A model generated the notes under the pieces. That model searched no databases. It was not told the origin of the DNA and worked only from the letters and a program-made list of their open reading frames with translations. From Proteobacteria bacterium ST_bin16 (GTDB taxonomy: Bacteria > Pseudomonadota > Gammaproteobacteria > Burkholderiales > Nitrosomonadaceae), in the NCBI GenBank assembly GCA_002083595.1, contig MSXT01000087.1:1-25192 (forward strand): a stretch of 25,192 nucleotides of DNA, read 5' to 3'. Both the position numbers and the translations under genes were made by a program. This document shows, in pieces, positions 16,490 through 23,504 of the stretch (positions are counted from its first letter, which is position 1; each line of letters opens with the position of its first letter).

Positions 16490-17389
16490 TTACGTGAATG
16501 AGTTCTGAACTGTCTTTTGCCCCACCTCAATAAACTGCCGGATATACGGCACAGCCTTATCCGCCTCCCGCATCGCCAAATACAATTTCTGAAAAAGCCC
16601 TTGCTCGCCGATTTGGATTTTTTTGAGATTCAAGTCTTTGTTTTTGATATCGGCCAGCCATTCCGGCAGCACGCAGACGCCGCGGTTTAGGGCGGTCATT
16701 TGCAGCATGATTTCGAGCGATTCGATTTGTTTCAGTTTGTTGGGTTCGAGGTGCGCGGGGGTGAGGAAGTGGGTGAGGATGTCGAGCCGTTCCAGTGGTA
16801 CCGGGAAGGTCAGCAGCGTTTCTTTGCTTAAAAGCTCCGGTGTGATTTTCTGCAAATCCGCCAATGGATGATTGGGTGCTGCCAACAGTACCAGTTGATA
16901 TTCCGCCAGGGTTTCATACGCGATATTGTCTTTTTTAACCAGGTCGGGGGTGATCAACACGTCGATGTGATGATTCAGCAATCCTTCCAAGCCCGAAAAT
17001 TGAAATTTCTGCACGATGTCGACGTCGATGCCGGGCATTTGCCGCATGTATTGGCCGATCATGCCGGTGAGCCATTCGAAGCAGGGGTAACATTCCACGC
17101 CGATGCGCAGAATGCCTTGCCGACCCTCGCCGTAGGCTGTCAGTGTTTTCTCCGCTTGCGCTAGAACCGGCAGCACTTGCTGGGCGGTTTCCAATAACAG
17201 CAGGCCCGCCTGCGTCAGGCGCAGGCTGCGGCCTTCGCGTTCCCATAGCGCGACGCCCAATTTCTTTTCCAGATAACTGATTTGATGCGATAGCGCGGGT
17301 TGACTCAGGCAGAGCGCATTGGCGGCTTCGGTCAGCGTGCCGTTGGTGTGCAACGCTTGAATGATTTTCAGGTGGCTGTGTTCGATCAT
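16490..17389 (-). CDS. metR: LysR-type regulator MetR
   Basis: The 299-residue LysR family regulator has an N-terminal winged helix-turn-helix (the SQPALSHQISYLEKKLG segment near residues 29-45) and a C-terminal effector domain. The IECYPCFEWLTG-like segment (here VECYPCFEWLTG) and overall similarity to E. coli MetR, plus its position divergent from metE, make MetR the best call. MetR uses homocysteine as co-effector and activates metE. The two starts are 101 bases apart, with a MetR-like site between them. Alternative: another LysR regulator that happens to lie next to metE, less likely. Confidence 0.9.
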   Translation of the reverse strand: MIEHSHLKIIQALHTNGTLTEAANALCLSQPALSHQISYLEKKLGVALWEREGRSLRLTQAGLLLLETAQQVLPVLAQAEKTLTAYGEGRQGILRIGVECYPCFEWLTGMIGQYMRQMPGIDVDIVQKFQFSGLEGLLNHHIDVLITPDLVKKDNIAYETLAEYQLVLLAAPNHPLADLQKITPELLSKETLLTFPVPLERLDILTHFLTPAHLEPNKLKQIESLEIMLQMTALNRGVCVLPEWLADIKNKDLNLKKIQIGEQGLFQKLYLAMREADKAVPYIRQFIEVGQKTVQNSFT

Positions 17390-17413
17390 TTATAAGGTAA
17401 CCTAATAGGAATG

Positions 17414-17426
17414 TGAAAATTGATCA
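17414..17426. promoter_or_regulatory. Candidate MetR binding site
   Basis: TGAA-AATTG-ATCA matches the MetR consensus TGAA(N5)TTCA with one mismatch. It lies between divergent metR and metE, 25 bases upstream of the TACAAT -10 candidate of metE, a suitable place for an activator. Confidence 0.4.
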
Positions 17427-17450
17427 TTATTATTCATTACTCATTGTTCA

Positions 17451-17456
17451 TACAAT
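17451..17456 (+). promoter_or_regulatory. Candidate -10 box of metE
   Basis: TACAAT (5/6 match) lies 34 bases before the metE ATG. The best -35 at a suitable distance is poor (TTATTA at 17427-17432), which fits a promoter that needs MetR. Confidence 0.4.
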
Positions 17457-17490
17457 AGCGCCACGATTATTAATAAGTGGTGATTGAACG

Positions 17491-19788
17491 ATGGTAACGA
17501 CACATAATCTTGGATTCCCGCGTATCGGCAGAAACCGGGAATTGAAATTTGCTTTGGAGAAATACTGGCAAGGCACCATTTCCGAAGCTGCTTTATTGGA
17601 TAGTGCACAGAATCTGCAAGCGCAGCATTGGCAAGATCAATCCCAACTCGATTGGATTCCGGCGGGCGATTTCTCATTGTACGATCATGTACTGGATACG
17701 AGTTTCCTATTCGGGAATGTTCCCGCGCGTGTCAGTGCACTGCCGGGTGGCGTGCTGGACAAATATTTCCGCGTGGCGCGCGGCCGTTCGGTCAGCGATC
17801 ATGCGGATTGCGCTTGTGTTCATGCGGGGGAAATGACGAAATGGTTCGATACCAACTACCATTACATTGTGCCGGAATTTGCGCGGGATACGCGTTTTTC
17901 ATTAGATGCCAGCCGCTTACTGGAACAAATCCGGCAAGCGCAGCAAATTCATCCACGCGTCAAACCGGTCATTCTCGGCCCGGTGACGTATTTATGGCTG
18001 GGAAAATCCAAGGACAGCAGCGATAAACTTGATCTGCTCGATGATCTACTCGATGTGTATGCGCATTTGCTACAGGAACTTAAAAACGCTGGTGTTGAAT
18101 GGGTGCAAGTCGACGAGCCGGTGTTGGTGATGGAGCTCGATCAGGTATGGAAACATGCGCTGCGTAAAACGTACTATCAATTGCAGGCTACGCCGGTCAA
18201 GTTGTTGTTAACCACTTACTTCGGGCAGCTGCAAGACAATCTGCAATTGGCGTGCGAATTGCCGGTCGCCGGATTGCATCTGGACGCGGTCGCGGCGCAC
18301 GATGAAATCGCCAAAGTGATCGACTGGTTGCCCATACACAAAATTCTTTCGCTCGGGGTGATTAATGGCCGGAATATCTGGAAAACCGATTTAACCGCAG
18401 CACTGGATTGGCTGGAACCCGTGCATGCCCGGCTGAAAGAGCGGCTCTGGCTTGCGCCTTCTTGCTCGTTGCTGCATGTGCCCGCAGATCTGGAAAGCGA
18501 ACAAAAACTCGATGCGGATACCCGCTCCTGGCTGGCTTTTGCCGTGCAGAAACTGAATGAGGTCGATATTCTGGCGCAAGCGTTGAATCATGGCCGGGCA
18601 AGCGTGGCTGAAGTATTGAGGGAAAATAGCGCCGCGATCAACAGCCGTAAGCAATCCAAACGTGTGCATCAAGCTGCGGTGAAAGCGCGTGTGCTTGAAA
18701 TCACGGATGCGATGGGCAGCCGTCAATCGCCTTATCAGCAGCGTGCGCTTGTGCAGCGGAAGAAATTTCAGCTGCCGCTTTTTCCGACCACCACCATCGG
18801 GTCGTTTCCGCAGACGCAGCAAATCAGGCAGACGCGCCGTGATTTTCGCGAAGGCAAGTTGGCCGAGCCGCAGTACCGTCAGGCCATGCGAAGCGAAATC
18901 GAACTGTGCGTGCGCGAGCAGGAAGCGCTAGGCTTGGATGTGTTGGTGCATGGCGAGCCGGAACGTAACGACATGGTGGAGTATTTCGGCGAGCAATTGG
19001 AAGGCTACGCTTTCACCCAGTTTGGCTGGGTACAATCGTATGGGTCTCGGTGCGTCAAGCCACCGGTGATTTATGGCGATGTTTCGCATGTCAAGGCGAT
19101 GACCACGGAATGGATTCAATACGCCCAATCGCTCACCAGCAAACCGCTGAAAGGCATGTTGACGGGGCCGGTGACGATGCTGAATTGGTCGTTCGTGCGC
19201 GATGATCAACCTCGTGCGGAGACTTGTCTGCAATTGGCACTGGCGATACGCGACGAAGTATTGGCGTTGGAAAAAGCAGGTATTCGCATGATACAAATTG
19301 ACGAAGCCGCGTTGAGAGAAGGGCTGCCGCTGAGAAAATCGCAGTGGAACAATTACCTCGACTGGGCCATTCGCGCCTTTCGCATCACCGCCAATGGCGT
19401 CAGAGACGAAACGCAGATTCATACGCATATGTGCTATTCGGAATTTAATGACATTATGGAGGCGATCGCCCGTATGGACGCCGATGTCATTACCATCGAG
19501 ACTTCCCGCTCAAATATGGAATTGCTCGATGCCTTTGACCGGTTTCAGTATCCGAACGAGATCGGTCCGGGTGTGTATGATATCCACTCGCCCAACATCC
19601 CATCGGTCGATTCGATTATCGATTTGATGAAAAAGGCCGCGCAGCGCATTCCCGTCGAGCGCTTGTGGGTGAATCCGGATTGCGGATTAAAAACACGCAA
19701 TTGGGAAGAAGTAAAACCGGCACTGCGCAATATGATTGCCGCCAGCCGTTATTTAGCCAATCAATTGAGCATCGCGCAGGCCAGCTAA
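17491..19788 (+). CDS. metE: Cobalamin-independent methionine synthase
   Basis: MetE transfers a methyl group from 5-methyltetrahydrofolate (triglutamate) to homocysteine, making methionine without vitamin B12. The 765-residue product covers both barrels: the N-terminal LGFPRIGRNRELKFALEKYW segment and the catalytic C-terminal barrel with zinc ligands His646, Cys648 (HMCYSEF motif), Glu670 and Cys731 (NPDCGLKTR). These are spaced exactly as the four ligands of E. coli MetE. The DVLVHGEPERNDMVEYF motif is also present. No cobalamin riboswitch is seen upstream; control is probably by the divergent MetR. Confidence 0.97.
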   Translation: MVTTHNLGFPRIGRNRELKFALEKYWQGTISEAALLDSAQNLQAQHWQDQSQLDWIPAGDFSLYDHVLDTSFLFGNVPARVSALPGGVLDKYFRVARGRSVSDHADCACVHAGEMTKWFDTNYHYIVPEFARDTRFSLDASRLLEQIRQAQQIHPRVKPVILGPVTYLWLGKSKDSSDKLDLLDDLLDVYAHLLQELKNAGVEWVQVDEPVLVMELDQVWKHALRKTYYQLQATPVKLLLTTYFGQLQDNLQLACELPVAGLHLDAVAAHDEIAKVIDWLPIHKILSLGVINGRNIWKTDLTAALDWLEPVHARLKERLWLAPSCSLLHVPADLESEQKLDADTRSWLAFAVQKLNEVDILAQALNHGRASVAEVLRENSAAINSRKQSKRVHQAAVKARVLEITDAMGSRQSPYQQRALVQRKKFQLPLFPTTTIGSFPQTQQIRQTRRDFREGKLAEPQYRQAMRSEIELCVREQEALGLDVLVHGEPERNDMVEYFGEQLEGYAFTQFGWVQSYGSRCVKPPVIYGDVSHVKAMTTEWIQYAQSLTSKPLKGMLTGPVTMLNWSFVRDDQPRAETCLQLALAIRDEVLALEKAGIRMIQIDEAALREGLPLRKSQWNNYLDWAIRAFRITANGVRDETQIHTHMCYSEFNDIMEAIARMDADVITIETSRSNMELLDAFDRFQYPNEIGPGVYDIHSPNIPSVDSIIDLMKKAAQRIPVERLWVNPDCGLKTRNWEEVKPALRNMIAASRYLANQLSIAQAS

Positions 19789-19790
19789 AT

Positions 19791-19819
19791 TTGACTTGCT
19801 GGTGTTATTTAGCGATGAT
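19791..19819 (+). promoter_or_regulatory. Weak candidate promoter before the pABA synthase gene
   Basis: TTGACT (19791-19796) and GATGAT (19814-19819) are 17 bases apart, matching consensus at 5/6 and 4/6. It begins three bases after the metE stop; the gene may be read from here as well as from metE. Confidence 0.3.
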
Positions 19820-19859
19820 ATGCAGCATCTTTATCCATCACGGTTTAAAAGGAGTGATC

Positions 19860-20603
19860 ATGACCACCAATACCATTCTGAAACAAAAAATCAGTGCCAT
19901 TATCAGCGAGAAACATCTGCTGAAACATCCATTTTATATCGCTTGGACGGAAGGTAAACTGACCAAGGAACAACTGCGTCATTACGCGGAACAATATTTC
20001 TATAACGTATTGGCCGAACCGACCTATTTAAGCGCGGTACACTTCAATACACCGCACATCCATTCCGAAACCAACAGCGGCGACATCAGCGTGCGTCAAG
20101 AAGTATTGCGCAACTTGATCGACGAAGAACACGGTGAAAAAAATCACCCAGCGTTATGGAAAAATTTTGCTTTCGCATTGGGCGCGAACGATAAAATCCT
20201 GGCCAATACAGCGGCATTGCCTTCGACCGAGAATTTGGTTGATACCTTCCGCGATATTTGCCTGAATCGTCCGTTCTATGCCGGATTGGCCGCATTGCAC
20301 GCATTCGAATCGCAAGTGCCCGACATCGCTGCGGTGAAAATCGATGGCCTGGCTAAATTCTATGGCATGAAAAACCCTGAAGATTATGAATTCTTCTCGG
20401 TCCATCAAAAAGCCGACATCTATCATTCTCAAGCCGAATGGGCCATCATCGAACGCTTTGCCGATACCCCGGAAAAACAAGCCGAAGTGCTGGCTGCAAC
20501 CCAAGAAGCGTGCGATGCGCTGTGGGGCTTCCTGGACGGTATCCACGAAACCTATTGCAGCAATCTGATTTGCGAAGAAAAACAAGCTGCAACGGTTCAC
20601 TAA
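19860..20603 (+). CDS. CADD-type self-sacrificing para-aminobenzoate synthase
   Basis: The 247-residue protein belongs to the TenA/PqqC-like haem-oxygenase fold and matches the CADD family. CADD of Chlamydia and its Nitrosomonas homologue make para-aminobenzoate, needed for folate, in an oxygen-dependent way from one of the protein's own tyrosines. Residues matching the CADD diiron/dimetal ligands are Glu89, His96, Glu150, His182, Asp186 and His189, with the same spacing. Tyr26 (HPFYIAW) matches the sacrificed tyrosine and Lys160 the amino donor. AAAAGGAG five bases before the ATG sets the start. It is 71 bases after metE, whose product needs a folate. Comparison with CADD is from memory. Confidence 0.88.
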   Translation: MTTNTILKQKISAIISEKHLLKHPFYIAWTEGKLTKEQLRHYAEQYFYNVLAEPTYLSAVHFNTPHIHSETNSGDISVRQEVLRNLIDEEHGEKNHPALWKNFAFALGANDKILANTAALPSTENLVDTFRDICLNRPFYAGLAALHAFESQVPDIAAVKIDGLAKFYGMKNPEDYEFFSVHQKADIYHSQAEWAIIERFADTPEKQAEVLAATQEACDALWGFLDGIHETYCSNLICEEKQAATVH

Positions 20604-20634
20604 GTTTGTAACAACAAGCTTCCGGCTTACGATC

Positions 20635-20682
20635 AGCCCGGAACGGATCACAATGCAAGTTGTGTCTGTTCCGGGCTTTGTT
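20635..20682 (+). terminator. Strong rho-independent terminator
   Basis: AGCCCGGAAC (20635-20644) pairs perfectly with GTTCCGGGCT (20668-20677). The stem is extended inward by eight more pairs past one bulge, ending in CACAA/TTGTG, and is followed by TTGTT. It lies 31 bases after the pABA synthase stop and should end the transcript. Confidence 0.8.
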
Positions 20683-20750
20683 AATGTTGAATCCGGTTTT
20701 TTCGTGATCTTACGTTATAGAATCTTCTCCACTTCAAATCGCCTGAATCC

Positions 20751-21113
20751 ATGTCCACACACGATCAATGTTGTTCGATAGCGCCATATTTCAAGATTGC
20801 CGAGGGTCAAATTGATCAGTTCAAACAGCTCTGCGAGCAGTTTGTTGCCAGAGCAAGCAGCGAGCAAAAGTGCCTCTACTATGGTTTTTGCTTTAATGGT
20901 GAGGAAGCTTATTGCCGCGAAGGGTACGAGGGCGCGGAGGGATTGCTGGCGCATTTGGACAATGTGGGTGATCTGCTGCACCGCGCGCTTGAGATCGCTG
21001 AGATCGTCCGCTTGGAGATCCACGGACCCGAGGAAGAACTGAAAAAGCTGTACGAACCGTTAGCGCATTACAATCCGCAGTATTTTGTGCTGGAACACGG
21101 TTTCCGCCGGTAA
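20751..21113 (+). CDS. Small conserved protein, possible ABM-like ferredoxin fold
   Basis: A 120-residue cytoplasmic protein with no signal peptide. The pattern of an IAPYFKIAEGQIDQFKQLCEQF start, a central hydrophobic strand and a C-terminal ending in YFVLEHGFRR resembles the dimeric alpha-beta barrel (antibiotic biosynthesis monooxygenase-like) proteins. No catalytic residue can be assigned. It is rich in cysteine for its size: Cys7, Cys8, Cys28, Cys41, Cys47 and Cys55. No Shine-Dalgarno sequence is visible. It converges with gshB, its stop lying 12 bases from the gshB stop. Function unknown. Confidence 0.65.
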   Translation: MSTHDQCCSIAPYFKIAEGQIDQFKQLCEQFVARASSEQKCLYYGFCFNGEEAYCREGYEGAEGLLAHLDNVGDLLHRALEIAEIVRLEIHGPEEELKKLYEPLAHYNPQYFVLEHGFRR

Positions 21114-21125
21114 TTTACCATTTGA

Positions 21126-22085
21126 TTAAGCCTTTGTTTGGATGCCTGCTTCAATCGCATCCAGCATCATTCCCGCTACATTAAACCCAGTTTGCCGGGT
21201 AATTTCCTGCATGCCGGTCGGGCTGGTCACATTGATTTCCGTCAGATAATCGCCAATCACATCCAATCCCACCAGCATCAAGCCGCGCTTGGCGAGTTCA
21301 GGCCCCAACGATTCGGCGATTTCCCGGTCTCGCTGTGATAGCGGTTGAGCCACGCCGGTACCGCCCGCAGCCAAGTTGCCGCGTGTTTCACTCGGTTTGG
21401 GGATACGCGCCAGCGCATGGGGTACAGGCTTGCCGCCGATGAGCAGAATACGTTTGTCTCCCTGCGTGATCTCGGGGATAAACCGTTGTGCCATGATGGT
21501 TCGTGTGCCGTAATGAGTCAGCGTTTCAAGAATCACGCTGATATTGTGATCCGCGTTGTGCACGCGGAACACGCTGGCGCCGCCCATGCCGTCGAGCGGT
21601 TTCAGGATGATATCCCGATGCTGCGCGAGAAATTCCCGGATTAGATGCGACTGGCTGGTGACGAGAGTAGGGGCGATCCATTGCGGAAATTGTGCGATGG
21701 CCAGTTTCTCGTTGTGATCGCGGATGGCGCGCGGGCTGTTAATGACGAATGCGCCTTGTTTTTCCGCCAATTCCAGCAGATACGTGCTGTACACATATTC
21801 CAGATCAAACGGCGGGTCTTTGCGCATCAGCACGGCGTCAAATTCGTTCAGCGGTAGCGGTAAGCTATCGCCGGTGTTGTGCCAATGTCCGTCGCGATGC
21901 GGTGTATCCGTCAAAGTCAAGGAACGGGAAAAGCCGGTCACCGTGTGATCAATCAAGGCGATATCGTGCTGATAGAGCACGTAAATCTGGTGATTTCTGG
22001 CAATGGCTTCGCGCATCATCGCAAAACTGGAATCTTTGCCGGTTTTAATTGAATCCAGCTGATCGATGATAAAGGCGAGTGTCAT
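21126..22085 (-). CDS. gshB: Glutathione synthetase
   Basis: GshB joins gamma-glutamylcysteine and glycine with ATP to make glutathione, in the cytoplasm. The 319-residue ATP-grasp enzyme has the family segments FIIDQLDSIKTGKDSSFAMM (N-terminus), FDAVLMRKDPPFDLEYVYST, ILKPLDGMGGASVFR (nucleotide-binding loop), GDKRILLIGGKPVPHALARIP and the terminal INVTSPTGMQEI, which carries metal ligands. Length is typical. It begins eight bases after the gshA stop and forms an operon with it; the weak ribosome site suggests coupling to gshA translation. Confidence 0.97.
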   Translation of the reverse strand: MTLAFIIDQLDSIKTGKDSSFAMMREAIARNHQIYVLYQHDIALIDHTVTGFSRSLTLTDTPHRDGHWHNTGDSLPLPLNEFDAVLMRKDPPFDLEYVYSTYLLELAEKQGAFVINSPRAIRDHNEKLAIAQFPQWIAPTLVTSQSHLIREFLAQHRDIILKPLDGMGGASVFRVHNADHNISVILETLTHYGTRTIMAQRFIPEITQGDKRILLIGGKPVPHALARIPKPSETRGNLAAGGTGVAQPLSQRDREIAESLGPELAKRGLMLVGLDVIGDYLTEINVTSPTGMQEITRQTGFNVAGMMLDAIEAGIQTKA

Positions 22086-22093
22086 GGCGGTAT

Positions 22094-23389
22094 TCAGGCG
22101 GATAGCGGCGGTTGCGCATCTAGATCGGTTTGCTCCAGCTCCAATGCGGCGGCTAGCAGGGCGAGACGTGCAACGACACCATAGGCATAAAAGCGGTTCG
22201 GAATGACGTTCGGCTGCGTAGCGCTGGCTTCCAGACAGGTGGTTTCAAACGCCAGTGGCACGAAATGCATGCCCGGCGCATTTAGATTTTCGTCGATGCC
22301 GCGTCCGGTATGGACGCGGTAAAAACCGCCGACGACATAGCGGTCGATCATGTACACGACCGGCTCCGCGACTGCCTGATTGATGGTTTCAAAGGTGTAG
22401 ACACCTTCCTGCACCAGCACGTGGGAAACTTGCAAGCCTTCTTTTACCACGGCCATCTTGTTACGTTGCTTGCGGTTGAGGCTATGGATTTCCTCGCCGC
22501 TCTTGACCGTCATGATGCCCATGCCATACGTGCCGGAATCGGCCTTGACGATGACGAAAGGATCTTCTTTCACGCCATATTGCTGATATTTTTTTCTGAT
22601 TACCGAGAGAATCCGGTCAATCGCGGCTGCAACGCATTCCACACCTTGTTTTTCCAGGAAATTGATCTCGCCGCACGAAGTAAAACGCGGGTTGATCAGC
22701 CAGGGATCGATGCCAATCAAATCGGCGAATTCCTGTGCTACCCGATCATATGCGGCAAAGTGCTCCGATTTGCGCCGTGTCGCCCAGCCGGCATGCAAGG
22801 GTGGAATGACCGTTTGCTGCAAGTTTTGCAAAATATCCGGGACACCGTTGGATAAATCGTTATTCAGAAGCACCGCGCAGGGATCGAAATTATGGACGCC
22901 GAGTCTGTTATTTTTACGGACAATGGGTTCGAGCGTAATGAATTGCCCATCCGGCAAATCAATCCGGGTGGCTTCGGTCACTTCGGGCAGCAAGGTGCCC
23001 AGGCGCACATTCAGACCGGCGCGCTGGATGATGTTTTGCAGGGTTGCGATATTTTGCAAGTAGAAGGTATTGCGCGTGTGGTTTTCCGGAATCAGCAGCA
23101 CGCTATGTGTATCTGGGCATATTTTTTCAATCGCGCTCATCATTGCCTGCACGCATAGCGGGATGAATTCCGGATTCAGGTTGTTAAAACCGCCGGGAAA
23201 CAAGTTGGTATCAACGGGCGCCAATTTGAAACCGCTATTGCGCAAGTCGACTGAGCAATAAAAAGGGACGGCATGTTCGCGCCACTTGTTCCTGAGCCAA
23301 TGCTCAATGGTAGGCATGGCATTGATAATACGGCTTTCAAGATCAAGGATAGGGCCGCGCAGAGCAGTAGAGAGATGAGGTACTGGCAT
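22094..23389 (-). CDS. gshA: Glutamate-cysteine ligase, ATP-grasp proteobacterial type
   Basis: This enzyme makes gamma-glutamylcysteine, the first step of glutathione synthesis. The 431-residue product is unlike the E. coli GshA but matches the family first noted in Acidithiobacillus ferrooxidans. Key segments are FYCSVDLRNSGFKLAPVDTNLFPGGFNN (residues 43-70 region), INPRFTSCGEINFLEKQGVE, IVKADSGTYGMGIMTVKSGEE and a YMIDRYVVGGFYRVH core. Start at 23389 fits the family; the ribosome site is weak. It is first gene of a gshA-gshB operon with an extended -10 promoter close upstream and is divergent from a Kef-type antiporter gene. Confidence 0.94.
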   Translation of the reverse strand: MPVPHLSTALRGPILDLESRIINAMPTIEHWLRNKWREHAVPFYCSVDLRNSGFKLAPVDTNLFPGGFNNLNPEFIPLCVQAMMSAIEKICPDTHSVLLIPENHTRNTFYLQNIATLQNIIQRAGLNVRLGTLLPEVTEATRIDLPDGQFITLEPIVRKNNRLGVHNFDPCAVLLNNDLSNGVPDILQNLQQTVIPPLHAGWATRRKSEHFAAYDRVAQEFADLIGIDPWLINPRFTSCGEINFLEKQGVECVAAAIDRILSVIRKKYQQYGVKEDPFVIVKADSGTYGMGIMTVKSGEEIHSLNRKQRNKMAVVKEGLQVSHVLVQEGVYTFETINQAVAEPVVYMIDRYVVGGFYRVHTGRGIDENLNAPGMHFVPLAFETTCLEASATQPNVIPNRFYAYGVVARLALLAAALELEQTDLDAQPPLSA

Positions 23390-23416
23390 TTCCGTATGAA
23401 GTATTAAATCGGAGCG

Positions 23417-23425
23417 ATTATAGCA
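23417..23425 (-). promoter_or_regulatory. Extended -10 promoter of gshA-gshB
   Basis: On the minus strand the bases read TGCTATAAT, a perfect extended -10 element (TGn plus TATAAT). It lies 27 bases before the gshA ATG and implies a leader of about 20 bases. No good -35 box is present, as is usual for this promoter class. Confidence 0.6.
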
Positions 23426-23441
23426 TTATGTCTTGCGCCGA

Positions 23442-23470
23442 TTGTGAAGCGCGCTATCCTCAAGTATCTT
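23442..23470 (+). promoter_or_regulatory. Candidate promoter of the Kef-type gene
   Basis: TTGTGA (23442-23447) and TATCTT (23465-23470) are 17 bases apart, each matching consensus at 4/6. The -10 box lies inside the inverted repeat at 23462-23479. Divergent from the gshA promoter. Confidence 0.35.
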
Positions 23471-23479
23471 AGGATACTT
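23455..23479. repeat. Nested inverted repeats in the gshA-kef intergenic region
   Basis: AAGTATC (23462-23468) and GATACTT (23473-23479) form a perfect seven-base inverted repeat with a four-base gap. TATCCT (23455-23460) and AGGATA (23471-23476) form a second one that overlaps it. The two cannot form hairpins at once. It may be an operator for the divergent promoters or chance. Confidence 0.4.
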
Positions 23480-23504
23480 TGCCCAAAACCAATTTTTTAC
23501 CGGT

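Noticed and set aside
17390..17490. Cobalamin or SAM riboswitch upstream of metE
   Set aside because: The 101-base gap is too short and lacks the conserved B12-box or SAM aptamer cores; MetR control is the better explanation.
22310..22855. 181-residue open frame on the plus strand inside gshA
   Set aside because: Entirely antisense to a strongly supported gene; composition is that of a shadow frame with no recognisable domain.
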